In this document: positions 44,753 to 53,743 of the stretch, piece by piece
How positions within the stretch are numbered: position 1 is the first letter of the stretch
Layout of the letters: every line of letters begins with the position of its first letter
NCBI GenBank assembly: GCA_947492575.1
Contig: CANLNK010000009.1
Span: forward strand, 62,001 to 126,000
Length of the DNA: 64,000 bases
From: an uncultured Thalassotalea sp.
Lineage (GTDB): Bacteria; Pseudomonadota; Gammaproteobacteria; Enterobacterales; Alteromonadaceae
Direction: 5' to 3'
Notes under the pieces: model-generated
Seen by the model: the letters and a program-made list of their open reading frames with translations, nothing else
Database searches by the model: none
What the model was told of the DNA's origin: nothing
Translations under genes and position numbers: made by a program

Positions 44753-46666
44753 ATGAGTAAATTAGTAAGAACGTACATAGCTTTTATGCTGATGTTATCA
44801 GCGGGTATAACAACGTCTGTTTTGGCTTCTGCGGAGGCTGTTCCAGATATAGATAACGCAATTCAAGTTGAAGCTTACGTGGATGGATTAGTCCTTTCTC
44901 AGCTGAAACGAAACCATATTGCATCTGGAGTGGTTACTTTGATGAAAGGCGGGAACGTAATATTTTCGAAAGGTTATGGTTATCAGGATGTCCATAGACA
45001 AGTTGCTGTTGATCCTTTGAGTACGATATTTCGGATTGGCTCGATATCAAAGTTATTTACTTGGGTATCGGTAATGCAGCAAGTAGAAAAGGGCAATCTT
45101 GATCTAGATGCAAACGTTAATCAATATATATCGACATTTCAGATTCCAGATACCTGGCCGGGACAACCAGTGACCCTTCGCCACATTATGTCGCATACTG
45201 CTGGCTTTGAGGACGGTGGGTTAGGGTACTTACTTGAAAAAAATCCTGAGGATATTGTACCGCTTGCTCAAAGTGTTGCGCGTTACATGCCTAAAAGGGT
45301 AACGCCTCCTGGTCTTCAAACGGCTTATTCTAACTGGGCAACTGCGCTAGCTGGTCTCATCGTTTCTAATGTGTCTGGAATGGACTTCAATGACTATGTT
45401 CGTCTGCATATTTTTGATGTTTTAGGTATGGATAGTGCGACTTTTGTTGAGCCTTTGCCGCCTCGATTATCGGAACGTATGGCAAAGTCCTATGGCTGGA
45501 AAGCTGGACAGTTTGTCGAGGAAGATTTTGAGATAATTGCGAACTTAGGTCCTTCTGGTTCAGCCTCTGCTAGTAGCAGTGACATGATTAAATTTGGAAA
45601 GGCCCTGCTTGGTGGTGGCGAAATAATTAATAGTGAAGGTTTTAAAGTCACTATTTTAGAAAGACCGACCACCGAGTTAATGCTATCACATCTTCATAGC
45701 CATGACTCTCGAATACATGGAATGGCTTATGGTTTTGCAGAATTACCGTATGTTAATGGAGGAATTGTTGGTCATGATGGAGCGACTAATGTGTTCTTCT
45801 CTCATTTCGGAATATCTCCGCAAGAAGACCTAATGTTGTTTACGTCATTCAGCGGGCCAGGCGCCAAGCACATACATAGCATATTTAAGGAATCGTTTTA
45901 TAACTACTTCTTTCCCCAATCAATAGACAGTATTGAGTCATTTAAGGCGTTCACCTCACCAATCAACCATTATGAAGGCACCTACCAACCGTGGCGTGCT
46001 AACTTCACTAAAGTAGAGAAGATAGTAGGTGCACTACAATCCGTACGCATAAATGCCATGCCAGACAATACTTTACTCGTTAATAATGTTCGATATATTC
46101 CCGTTGATAAGAATCTTTTCAGAGAGGATGATGGCTTTAGGAGAATCGCTTTTCAGGAAAACGATGCAGGAGAAATTACCGGATATACCTATGATGGTGC
46201 TGCAGGTAAGCAAATGTACAAGGCACCATTTCACCAAACACTTTCCTTTATCATACTCATTATCGTACCGGCGTTCATAGTCTTTGCACATATTGTATTG
46301 CGCCGCTTATTTCAAGGACAACAGATCGCAGAGCTTTCGGGTAATGAAAAGCTGGTGTTTTATTCCTCTTTGTTTATTGCGTTGTTCAACATCCTATTCT
46401 TACTTCTTTTTAGTCTCTCATTTGCTGGAGCGAGTAATAGAGAGTTGATGGCAGAGTTCCCGTGGTTATTAAAGCTCGCGCTCATTTTCCCTATCTTAGC
46501 TTTTCTCGCGACCATTCATCATGTTTACCAGACTATCGCCTTATGGCGAAAGCGCCAGGGAAGTGTGGTAAAGGTTCTGAAGTTGAGTCTTATTAGTGTA
46601 TGTGGCGTTGCGATGACCTGGCTTTATTGGAATTGGAATTTGCTCGGTTTTCATTATTTATCGTAA
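44753..46666 (+). CDS. S12 serine hydrolase with four C-terminal membrane segments (3)
   Basis: A 637-residue close paralogue of the protein at 41708: signal peptide (TTSVLASAE), Ser97-Ile-Ser-Lys100 in RIGSISKLFTW, YSN in QTAYSNWATALAG, His-Asp-Gly in IVGHDGATNVF and C-terminal hydrophobic segments ending LLGFHYLS. Similarity runs over the full length, including HIMSHTAGFEDGGLGYL. Keeping two such copies beside each other usually means divergent substrate preference; both have all catalytic motifs. Placed between dgcA and a BASS-family transporter. Confidence 0.87.
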   Translation: MSKLVRTYIAFMLMLSAGITTSVLASAEAVPDIDNAIQVEAYVDGLVLSQLKRNHIASGVVTLMKGGNVIFSKGYGYQDVHRQVAVDPLSTIFRIGSISKLFTWVSVMQQVEKGNLDLDANVNQYISTFQIPDTWPGQPVTLRHIMSHTAGFEDGGLGYLLEKNPEDIVPLAQSVARYMPKRVTPPGLQTAYSNWATALAGLIVSNVSGMDFNDYVRLHIFDVLGMDSATFVEPLPPRLSERMAKSYGWKAGQFVEEDFEIIANLGPSGSASASSSDMIKFGKALLGGGEIINSEGFKVTILERPTTELMLSHLHSHDSRIHGMAYGFAELPYVNGGIVGHDGATNVFFSHFGISPQEDLMLFTSFSGPGAKHIHSIFKESFYNYFFPQSIDSIESFKAFTSPINHYEGTYQPWRANFTKVEKIVGALQSVRINAMPDNTLLVNNVRYIPVDKNLFREDDGFRRIAFQENDAGEITGYTYDGAAGKQMYKAPFHQTLSFIILIIVPAFIVFAHIVLRRLFQGQQIAELSGNEKLVFYSSLFIALFNILFLLLFSLSFAGASNRELMAEFPWLLKLALIFPILAFLATIHHVYQTIALWRKRQGSVVKVLKLSLISVCGVAMTWLYWNWNLLGFHYLS

Positions 46667-46756
46667 TTACTGTTTTTTTGTAAAACAGATAGGCAACTAG
46701 GGTGTGCAGCTATTTAACCGAGATTATCAATATGCTCACCGATTTTGGAATTTGAA

Positions 46757-47623
46757 ATGCAAGAAATGTTACTTACTTCTGTCGTTTTGCCTGGCTCGCT
46801 ATTTTTAATAATGCTTGGGCTGGGACTGTCATTAGCGACTAAAGATTTTACACTGGTCTTTAAACATCCTCGAGCAGTCGTCGTAGGTCTGTTTGGTCAA
46901 ATCGTGTTGTTACCCTTAGTCGCTTTGGTAATTGCTTTATTCTTTGAGTTAGCACCAGAATTGGCGGTAGGATTAATAATTATTGCGTTGGCTCCCGGTG
47001 GGGCGACGTCAAATATGTTTACTTACTTATCTAAAGGTGATGTAGCTCTATCGATTAGTTTAACTCTGGTGGTCAGTGCCATTGCCCCTTTTACCATGCC
47101 AATCGTTATTTATTATTGCCTTAACTTTTTCATTGGTAGTGCTGACAGCGTTAATCTTCCTGTTATCAAAACTATAGTTCAATTATTGATAATTACTGTT
47201 GTCCCAGTATGTCTGGGCATGGCGGTCAGAAAGATTAGCAATACATTGGCTTTCAAAATGGAAAGTATTTTGAAGGGGTTCTCGATTCTATTTTTATTTT
47301 TCATCGTCGCGATGATTTTTGTTAGAAATGCTGAATCTGTCATTGGCTATATTGCGGAAGTAGGTTTGGCGACGTTAACACTGAATTGTATTGTGTTATT
47401 GATGGGCTATTACTTTGCCAAATTATTCAAGCTTTCTCACGCTCAAGCTACCACTATTAGTTTCGAAGTTGGAATTCAAAATGGCACCTTAGCAATGTTT
47501 GTGGCAGGTACTTTAATTGGTAACGAAGTGATGATGATGCCTGCTATTGTCTATTCAATCTTGATGTTCTTCACTGGTGCAGCTTTCAGCTTTTGGTTAA
47601 CGAAAAAATCTGCGAACGTTTGA
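46757..47623 (+). CDS. BASS-family (bile acid:sodium symporter-like) transporter
   Basis: A 288-residue inner-membrane protein, taking ATG at 46757. About nine or ten helices. IIALAPGGATSNMFTYLSKGDVALSIS and FEVGIQNGTLA are the two conserved cross-over motifs of the bile-acid:sodium symporter family, which hold the sodium sites. Bacterial members carry organic acids such as pantoate, keto acids and taurine conjugates; N-acyl amino acids would be chemically similar. The gene lies between a serine hydrolase and the second D-aminoacylase-like gene, so uptake of an acylated amino acid is a plausible role, without direct evidence. Confidence 0.87.
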   Translation: MQEMLLTSVVLPGSLFLIMLGLGLSLATKDFTLVFKHPRAVVVGLFGQIVLLPLVALVIALFFELAPELAVGLIIIALAPGGATSNMFTYLSKGDVALSISLTLVVSAIAPFTMPIVIYYCLNFFIGSADSVNLPVIKTIVQLLIITVVPVCLGMAVRKISNTLAFKMESILKGFSILFLFFIVAMIFVRNAESVIGYIAEVGLATLTLNCIVLLMGYYFAKLFKLSHAQATTISFEVGIQNGTLAMFVAGTLIGNEVMMMPAIVYSILMFFTGAAFSFWLTKKSANV

Positions 47624-47728
47624 ACATGAACATGTCGTGTACTTTTGGAAATATTAAGCATTTTAATTACTACAACTACTTATTATGAGAAGCAAATAAC
47701 TAGTTGTAAGCACGTGGATTGTAATTGG

Positions 47729-47736
47729 TTGTACAA
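47729..47736. promoter_or_regulatory. TTGTACAA palindrome upstream of second amidohydrolase gene
   Basis: A perfect 8-bp palindrome 22 bases before the ATG at 47758. Related sequences lie at 29598 and 37182. It may be an operator for the island's GntR regulator, but short sites occur by chance. Confidence 0.35.
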
Positions 47737-47757
47737 CAGAGAATGTAGGAAAGATTA

Positions 47758-49329
47758 ATGATAAAAACCATTCGAGGGTTAATTAAAGGTACTGTAATAG
47801 TAAGCTTGATTGCTTTATCACCTTTAACTTTAGCTGATACATATGAGTTAGTGATTAAAAATGGACGTGTTATAGATCCCGAATCTGGTCTAGACGCGAC
47901 ACGCTGGCTAGGTATTTCTGGTGGGAAGATAAAAGAAGTTTCTAGAATACCTATCGACGGAAAGAAGGTTATCGATGCGACAGGCTTAATTGTATCACCA
48001 GGTTTTATTGATTTGCATGCTCATAGTCAGTTATTGCCGTCAGCTCGTTTACAAGCTTTTGATGGAGTTACTACTGCACTTGAATTGGAGAGTGGAGTCC
48101 TTGAAGTCGATGCATTTTACGAAAGAATCGCTAAAGAGGGTAGACCCATTAATTATGGTGCTTCAGCCAGTTGGACTATGGCTAGAGCAGCAGTCCTAGA
48201 TGAAGCATCATTTAAAGGAATACCTGGAGAGGCCCTCAGTATCTTTTCTTTACCTAATTGGAGTACAAAACTCGCTACTAGAGCACAACAGGAAAAAATA
48301 ATCTCTTTGGTAGAGCGAGAGCTCGACAATGGGGCGATTGGCATAGGGATCATGACAGGATATAGCCCTAATTCTAACAGGAAAGAGTATTACCAACTTC
48401 ATAAATTGGCCGCTAATCATAACGTACCTACGTTCAATCATATTCGTTATATCAGTAGCTTAGAGCCTAAAAGTTCATTTGAAGCGTATCAGGAGCTAAT
48501 TTCTGTGGCCGCTAGTACAGGAGCACACGCACATATATCTCATTTAAATAGTACGAGCTTACGAGATATTGAAGACGTTGCTGAGCTTATAAGGAATGCT
48601 CAAAAGCAGGGGGTAAATATTTCAGTAGAGGCCTACCCATATAGTGCAGGAAGCACCGCAATTGGCAGTCAATTATTTCGAGGGAATGACTGGCAAAAGC
48701 GCTTAGGGGGAGTGAGCGAAGGTGACTTCTTTTATAATGGTGAATCCCTTTCATCTGAGGCGTTTAGGCTCCTTCAAGATAATAATCCCACTTCTGTTGT
48801 TGTCTTCAATTTTCTTGACCCTGAACGAAAAGAAGGTGATTTAAAGTATTATGATATCGCGCAGTTATTTCCAAATGGAGCTGTAGCATCGGATGCTATG
48901 CCGTTGATAAATAGTGAAACGGGCAAATTAATATCTGGTGACACTTGGCCATTGCCAGAAAATGCTAAAACACACCCTCGTTCAGCAGGTAGTTATGCTC
49001 GTTTTATCAGGCAGTTTGTAAAGGAGCGTAAAAAACTTTCTCTTATTGAAGCCATTAATAAGATGACACTTGTGCCTGCAAAAATTCTAGAAGGCAGTGT
49101 CGAGCAAATGAAATTCAAGGGGCGGATACAAGAAGGATACGATGCAGATATTGTTATTTTTGACCTTGATGAGTTTACAGATAGAGCGACTTTTGAAAAA
49201 CCTGCACTAACATCTAAAGGAATGAACGCAGTTATTGTCAACGGTACGATGGTCATAGAAGGTGGAGTATTGATTGAAGATGCTCTTCCGGGCCAGCCCA
49301 TTAGGAGAGGTCGTTTCAATAGTAACTAA
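47758..49329 (+). CDS. Secreted D-aminoacylase-family amidohydrolase (2)
   Basis: A 523-residue paralogue of the protein at 31929, identical in length and similar throughout (YELVIKNGRVIDPESGLDA, EGRPINYGAS, KTHPRSAGSYARF). Signal peptide to about residue 22 (LTLADTY). Metal ligands His87 and His89 in FIDLHAHSQ, Glu in TALELESG, His in FNHIRYIS and AHAHISHLNS. The Asp segment reads VASDAMPL rather than ASDGGDW, so substrate preference probably differs. ATG follows AGGAAAG. It is the last gene of the island. Confidence 0.86.
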   Translation: MIKTIRGLIKGTVIVSLIALSPLTLADTYELVIKNGRVIDPESGLDATRWLGISGGKIKEVSRIPIDGKKVIDATGLIVSPGFIDLHAHSQLLPSARLQAFDGVTTALELESGVLEVDAFYERIAKEGRPINYGASASWTMARAAVLDEASFKGIPGEALSIFSLPNWSTKLATRAQQEKIISLVERELDNGAIGIGIMTGYSPNSNRKEYYQLHKLAANHNVPTFNHIRYISSLEPKSSFEAYQELISVAASTGAHAHISHLNSTSLRDIEDVAELIRNAQKQGVNISVEAYPYSAGSTAIGSQLFRGNDWQKRLGGVSEGDFFYNGESLSSEAFRLLQDNNPTSVVVFNFLDPERKEGDLKYYDIAQLFPNGAVASDAMPLINSETGKLISGDTWPLPENAKTHPRSAGSYARFIRQFVKERKKLSLIEAINKMTLVPAKILEGSVEQMKFKGRIQEGYDADIVIFDLDEFTDRATFEKPALTSKGMNAVIVNGTMVIEGGVLIEDALPGQPIRRGRFNSN

Positions 49330-49566
49330 TTTGACGAGTTAATAAATAGCGGGATTTGGGTAGGCGCAGAAATTTAAGTTTTAGTAAATTTGGTGCCTAC
49401 TATTTTGATTGATGTTCTTCAGTTTTGACTTGAAATTTGCGCTCTCAGTACTGGCATTACTTGATTAAAGTAGTTTGCAACCTCTTCAATAGGGGGGCTC
49501 GAAATTGTTAAAGTAAAGTATTTTTGACTATATTTTAACTAATGACTCAAAAGTTAATTAGTTGCC

Positions 49567-50595
49567 ATGACAAATAGCAAAAAAGACTTTGCCGAAAAAG
49601 TGATCAATACGGTTGCCGGTGCAGAACTGTCAGCAGAACATCATATTAGTAAAAGTATTAAGTCCAATATATTTAATGATGATTCTATTGGCTTTGTAAT
49701 GCATAGTTTGGACTGTATCGGAGCTTATTTTTGGGTTGACGATTACCTAAACGGCAAAATTCATTTTTTGTCTAACCAGCTATTTACACTGCTTGGCTAT
49801 GGTGAAGAAGAAATACCTACTACTTTTGATGGCTTCTTTTCTTTGGTGCACCAAGATGATAGAGATAACGTTACAGATAAATTTGACGACTATATTAGTG
49901 GAAAAGCCGAGAAGTACTGCGCCGAATTCAGATTGAAAAGAAAGGACGGAGGTTGGCTCTGGACCGAGAGTCTAGCCTTCGTCTCTAAAGAATTGGACGG
50001 TAAACCAATAGAAATGACAGGGATAACTATAGATATAGGAAGGCGAAAGGAATTAGAAACCCTTCTTTGTAAAACTAATAAGGAACTAGAGAAAAAGAAT
50101 AAATTGTTAGAACACCTTTCATATACAGACAAGCTAACTGGGCTACATAACCGCACAAAAATAGATGTAGTGTTAGACGACTATATTGGCTGCAAAAAAT
50201 CTAAGAATTTTAGTGTAGCGTTAATAGACATCGATAATTTCAAAAGTATTAACGATGGCTTTGGGCACTTGGTGGGTGACAATGTGCTGGAAAGGTTTGG
50301 GAAAATAATATTAGCAACTGTAGTTAACGCTTCAATTGTTGGCCGATGGGGAGGAGAGGAGTTTATCGCTATATTTGAAGATCTGGATAAAGATGAAATT
50401 ATCTTAGCTACTGATAATTTGAGGAACAAAATAAGCCAAGTTGACTTTGAAGTCGTCGGGCAAATTACCGTATCCATTGGTTTATCAATTTATAGCTTTC
50501 CTGAAGATCTAAGAGGCCTCATTCACAGGGCAGATTTAGCACTCTATGAAGCGAAAAAAAATGGTAAGAATCGAGTAGAGTTTATGGGTAAATAA
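49567..50595 (+). CDS. PAS-GGDEF diguanylate cyclase
   Basis: A 342-residue cytoplasmic enzyme making cyclic di-GMP. A PAS_3-type sensor domain (about residues 50-160: LDCIGAYFWVDDYLNGKIHFLS, with FRLKRKDGGWLWTES and the PAC end) is joined by a coiled coil (ETLLCKTNKELEKKNKLLEHL) to a GGDEF domain with active motif GGEEF at 262-266, preceded by DIDNFKSINDGFGH. There is no RxxD inhibitory site five residues before the motif, so feedback inhibition may be missing. Transcribed alone; no link to the island is evident apart from position. Confidence 0.92.
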   Translation: MTNSKKDFAEKVINTVAGAELSAEHHISKSIKSNIFNDDSIGFVMHSLDCIGAYFWVDDYLNGKIHFLSNQLFTLLGYGEEEIPTTFDGFFSLVHQDDRDNVTDKFDDYISGKAEKYCAEFRLKRKDGGWLWTESLAFVSKELDGKPIEMTGITIDIGRRKELETLLCKTNKELEKKNKLLEHLSYTDKLTGLHNRTKIDVVLDDYIGCKKSKNFSVALIDIDNFKSINDGFGHLVGDNVLERFGKIILATVVNASIVGRWGGEEFIAIFEDLDKDEIILATDNLRNKISQVDFEVVGQITVSIGLSIYSFPEDLRGLIHRADLALYEAKKNGKNRVEFMGK

Positions 50596-50631
50596 CCTAT
50601 TGGTGTATATCGTCATATTTTAGTATAAAAG

Positions 50632-50674
50632 AAAAGGCCTTTAATCTAAACACACTTAGCATAGGTCTTTTTTT
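50632..50674 (+). terminator. Terminator after diguanylate cyclase gene
   Basis: AAAAGGCCT (50632-50640) pairs, with one G-U, to AGGTCTTTT (from 50663), followed by a T run. The loop is long (about 22 bases). Confidence 0.5.
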
Positions 50675-50747
50675 ATCGAAGCTCGGCGCCTTTGGACAAA
50701 ACTTGTCAAATATAGGATTGGGCGCGCTGCATATTCAAGGAAGAGAA

Positions 50748-52313
50748 ATGGAAATTAGAAGTACCTTTGCTAACCAATGTAAATTACACAAAAATGCTCT
50801 AGGTGTCGTCGTTGCAAGTGTGCTTTTTAGTCACCAAGCTTGGGCACAATCTCATCCTGACCATCAATCTCCTTATGATAATAATTCTCCATTGTGTGAG
50901 ACTAACAAAGGCGAACCTCCTAAATTTGAACTGGTAGCCAAAGATAAAATTAGCCAACTAGTAGAGGATGCTAAAAATAAAGGATTAACTGGTTACGTCT
51001 ATGTTTCTTCATGCGGAGAAGTGTTGCTGAGTCAAGCGGCAGGCGCTCAGAATAAGGCTAAACAAATTGCTAATTCAATGACGACTGTCTTTGATATTGG
51101 TTCCAATACCAAGCAATTTACCGCTGCGGCTATCTTAAAGCTCGTCGAACAAAAGAAACTCTCCCTAGAACAGCCATTGTCTGCATTTTTTAGTGATGTG
51201 CCGCCTGATAAGGCTGATATCACTATTCATCAGCTATTAACCCATAGTGCGGGCTTTCAGGAGAGCATGGGGCGAGACTTTCAACCCTTATCAAAAACTG
51301 AATTTATTCAAAAAGCATTTACGTTGTCTATGAAGCCCAAGGACGTATATTGCTACTCAAATATTGGCTACAGCTTTCTTGCCGCTATTATTGAAAAAGT
51401 CACGGGAGATTCATACGAGTCCTACCTTGTATCTGAATTTTTTAAGCCTTTAGGTATGGAGCAAACGGGCTATTTACTGCCAACATGGAAAGATGGCAAT
51501 TTGGCGATTGGCTACCATAGAGGCTATCGCGATATTGGTACTATTGTTCAGCGTTACCAAGATGGCGGTGTTTCATGGCACTTAGTAGGCAATGGTGGAT
51601 TACAGTCAAGCACTCAAGACTTAGTTGTCTGGCTAAATGCTCTGCAATCTGGTGAGGTACTTTCACAATCAAGCATCAATTCAATGCTAACCCAACACGT
51701 AAAACATGAAACCAGCGACTGGCAGTACGGTTATGGCTGGGGTGTCCGTTTTAGCGGTGATAAACAGAAAATTGTTAGCCACAATGGCTCTAATGGCGTT
51801 TATTGGTCTTCGTTATATTGGCTGCCTGAAAGTGAGAGTTTCATCATTGTGAGTAGTAATGGTGAAATGAACAACATTACTCCACTGGCCAGTAGAATTA
51901 AGAATATTTTTGTTAACCCTAATAATGATGTTCAGCCAATAAAACGCGACATTTACTGGGAATTAGCACAATATCTTCAGCGAAATTCAGAAGTGTCGTG
52001 GCAAAAATTATCACAGTTTTTAACGAAAAATGAATTGCATATCGACAATGGTTTTATCCTCAACCGTCTGGGTTTCTGGGCACTTGATAATGTAAGCGCT
52101 GAATGGGGTATTAGCTTGCTTGAACAGAATCTTCTACTATTTCCATCCAATGGAGAATGGCATGACAGTTTAGGAGAAGCTCGTTTTATGTTGAAGCAAT
52201 ACGATAAGGCCGCGACCAGTTTTGAAAAAGCACTCTTATTGGCTGAGAATGAAGAATGCAACTGGTGTGAAAATTCGCGTGAGAAGCTCGAAGAAATAAA
52301 AGCAATGCAGTAA
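50748..52313 (+). CDS. S12 serine hydrolase with C-terminal repeat-like region (4)
   Basis: A 521-residue exported class C beta-lactamase-fold protein from ATG 50748 (AGGAAGAG upstream). Signal peptide to AWAQS (about residue 34). Motifs: Ser119-Asn-Thr-Lys122 in FDIGSNTKQFTAA, Tyr-Ser-Asn in YCYSNIGYSF and His-Asn-Gly in VSHNGSNGVYW. Unlike the three island enzymes it has no C-terminal membrane helices; its last 90 residues (LGEARFMLKQYDKAATSFEKAL) look like one or two TPR units. It may be an esterase or peptidase. Convergent with rnhA. Confidence 0.87.
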   Translation: MEIRSTFANQCKLHKNALGVVVASVLFSHQAWAQSHPDHQSPYDNNSPLCETNKGEPPKFELVAKDKISQLVEDAKNKGLTGYVYVSSCGEVLLSQAAGAQNKAKQIANSMTTVFDIGSNTKQFTAAAILKLVEQKKLSLEQPLSAFFSDVPPDKADITIHQLLTHSAGFQESMGRDFQPLSKTEFIQKAFTLSMKPKDVYCYSNIGYSFLAAIIEKVTGDSYESYLVSEFFKPLGMEQTGYLLPTWKDGNLAIGYHRGYRDIGTIVQRYQDGGVSWHLVGNGGLQSSTQDLVVWLNALQSGEVLSQSSINSMLTQHVKHETSDWQYGYGWGVRFSGDKQKIVSHNGSNGVYWSSLYWLPESESFIIVSSNGEMNNITPLASRIKNIFVNPNNDVQPIKRDIYWELAQYLQRNSEVSWQKLSQFLTKNELHIDNGFILNRLGFWALDNVSAEWGISLLEQNLLLFPSNGEWHDSLGEARFMLKQYDKAATSFEKALLLAENEECNWCENSREKLEEIKAMQ

Positions 52314-52346
52314 CGTCGAACTTCTCCAAAAAGTTTGGGTAGGAAT

Positions 52347-52811
52347 TTATGGGTTAAACCCTTTATCATCGGCTAAGTTTGATGACGAAGCTGCATCTCG
52401 TGCTAAATCATCAACTAATTCATTCTCAGCATGCCCGGAATGACCTTTGACCCACTTCCACTCAACATCATGGCGCTTAACCTCTTCATGCAGGGCTTTC
52501 CATAAGTCGACATTCTTAACGGGTTGTTTGCTTGCTGTCTTCCAATTGTTCTTAATCCAATTATGAATCCAGCTTGTGATGCCTTGTCTAACATATTGGC
52601 TGTCTGTAGTAATAGTTACCTTACAAGGTTCTTTAAGCGACTTTAACGCCTCTATCGGTGCAAGTAATTCCATGCGATTGTTAGTGGTAAGCTTAAAACC
52701 ACCAGAAAGCTCTTTCTTGTGTTCTTTATAGATGAGTAATGCACCATAGCCGCCTGGACCTGGGTTACCTAAACAAGAGCCATCAGTGAATACGTTGACG
52801 TGTTTTTGCAT
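52347..52811 (-). CDS. rnhA: Ribonuclease HI
   Basis: A 154-residue enzyme cleaving the RNA strand of RNA-DNA hybrids. Catalytic residues of the family are visible: Asp in [16 protein letters not shown] (about residue 10), Glu in [12 protein letters not shown] (about 48), Asp in [10 protein letters not shown] (about 70) and Asp in [11 protein letters not shown] (about 134). [15 protein letters not shown] holds the handle and active-site His. It is divergent from dnaQ, the standard arrangement in gammaproteobacteria. Confidence 0.97.
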   Translation of the reverse strand: MQKHVNVFTDGSCLGNPGPGGYGALLIYKEHKKELSGGFKLTTNNRMELLAPIEALKSLKEPCKVTITTDSQYVRQGITSWIHNWIKNNWKTASKQPVKNVDLWKALHEEVKRHDVEWKWVKGHSGHAENELVDDLARDAASSSNLADDKGFNP

Positions 52812-53014
52812 TAATATTGCCTATTTTGGAAAATGCATGATGCTGATATCGACATCACGAAAAAATCTGTGTAACGTTTTTCATTATCCTATGAATTTTC
52901 TTTATAATACCAGTAATTAATTACGCGTTAAGCAAATGCAGTGCTTATCTCTTGCAAGATAATAACTCTCGCGGCTTAACAGTAAAACAGGTTAAGTTTT
53001 AAAAAAGGTGGCAA

Positions 53015-53743
53015 GTGGCTAATCCCGTAAAACAAGAACAACGTCTTGTTATTCTCGATACTGAAACGACAGGTATCAATCCGAAAGAAGGTCATCGCAT
53101 TGTAGAAATCGGCTGTGTTGAGATGATCAATCGTCAGTTTACCGGTCGAACATTTCACGTGTATATCAATCCAATGTTTCAAATGGAGCAGGAAGTTATT
53201 GATGTTCACGGTTTAACAAACGAGTTTTTAGCCGATAAGCCGTTGTTTCATCAAGTCGCTGATGACTTTATCGACTTTATTCGAGGTGCCGAACTAATTA
53301 TCCATAACGCGAAGTTCGACGTTGGCTTTATGGATCACGAATTTGAAATGGTTAGGCGCAATCTTCCGATGACCGGCGATATCTGTTCTGTAACCGATAC
53401 ACTGCATGTGTCTAAAGACGAATTTGGCTCTCCTAAAACACTCGACTTTCTTGCTAAACACTATCGTGTCGACAAGCTGATTGACCGTACTTATCACGGC
53501 GCTTTAATCGATGCTCAATTGCTTGCGTACGTTTATATCGAAATGACGCGTAAGCAGGAAACCTTTAACTTAAGTGCTGATAGCGAAGGTGATGGCGGGC
53601 AGGGAGCAGCCATTAGACGTGTTTCTCAAGATAGACCGGCACTTAAGGTTATTCGTGCTTCTGCCGATGAAATAGTTGCCCATCAAGAAAGGTTGGCAAT
53701 TGTCGAGCAAAAAGGAGGCGAGCCACTGTGGCCAAAGCAGTAA
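53015..53743 (+). CDS. dnaQ: DNA polymerase III epsilon subunit (3'-5' proofreading exonuclease)
   Basis: A 242-residue proofreading exonuclease. The three Exo motifs are intact: LDTETTGINPKEGHRIVEIG (Asp and Glu of Exo I), IHNAKFDVGFMDHE (Exo II) and YHGALIDAQLLAYVYIEM (Exo III, HxAxxD). The start is GTG at 53015 behind AAAGGTGG. The C-terminal tail would contact the alpha subunit. Its end overlaps the start of the TIGR03503-type gene by 16 bases, so they are coupled. Confidence 0.97.
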   Translation: MANPVKQEQRLVILDTETTGINPKEGHRIVEIGCVEMINRQFTGRTFHVYINPMFQMEQEVIDVHGLTNEFLADKPLFHQVADDFIDFIRGAELIIHNAKFDVGFMDHEFEMVRRNLPMTGDICSVTDTLHVSKDEFGSPKTLDFLAKHYRVDKLIDRTYHGALIDAQLLAYVYIEMTRKQETFNLSADSEGDGGQGAAIRRVSQDRPALKVIRASADEIVAHQERLAIVEQKGGEPLWPKQ

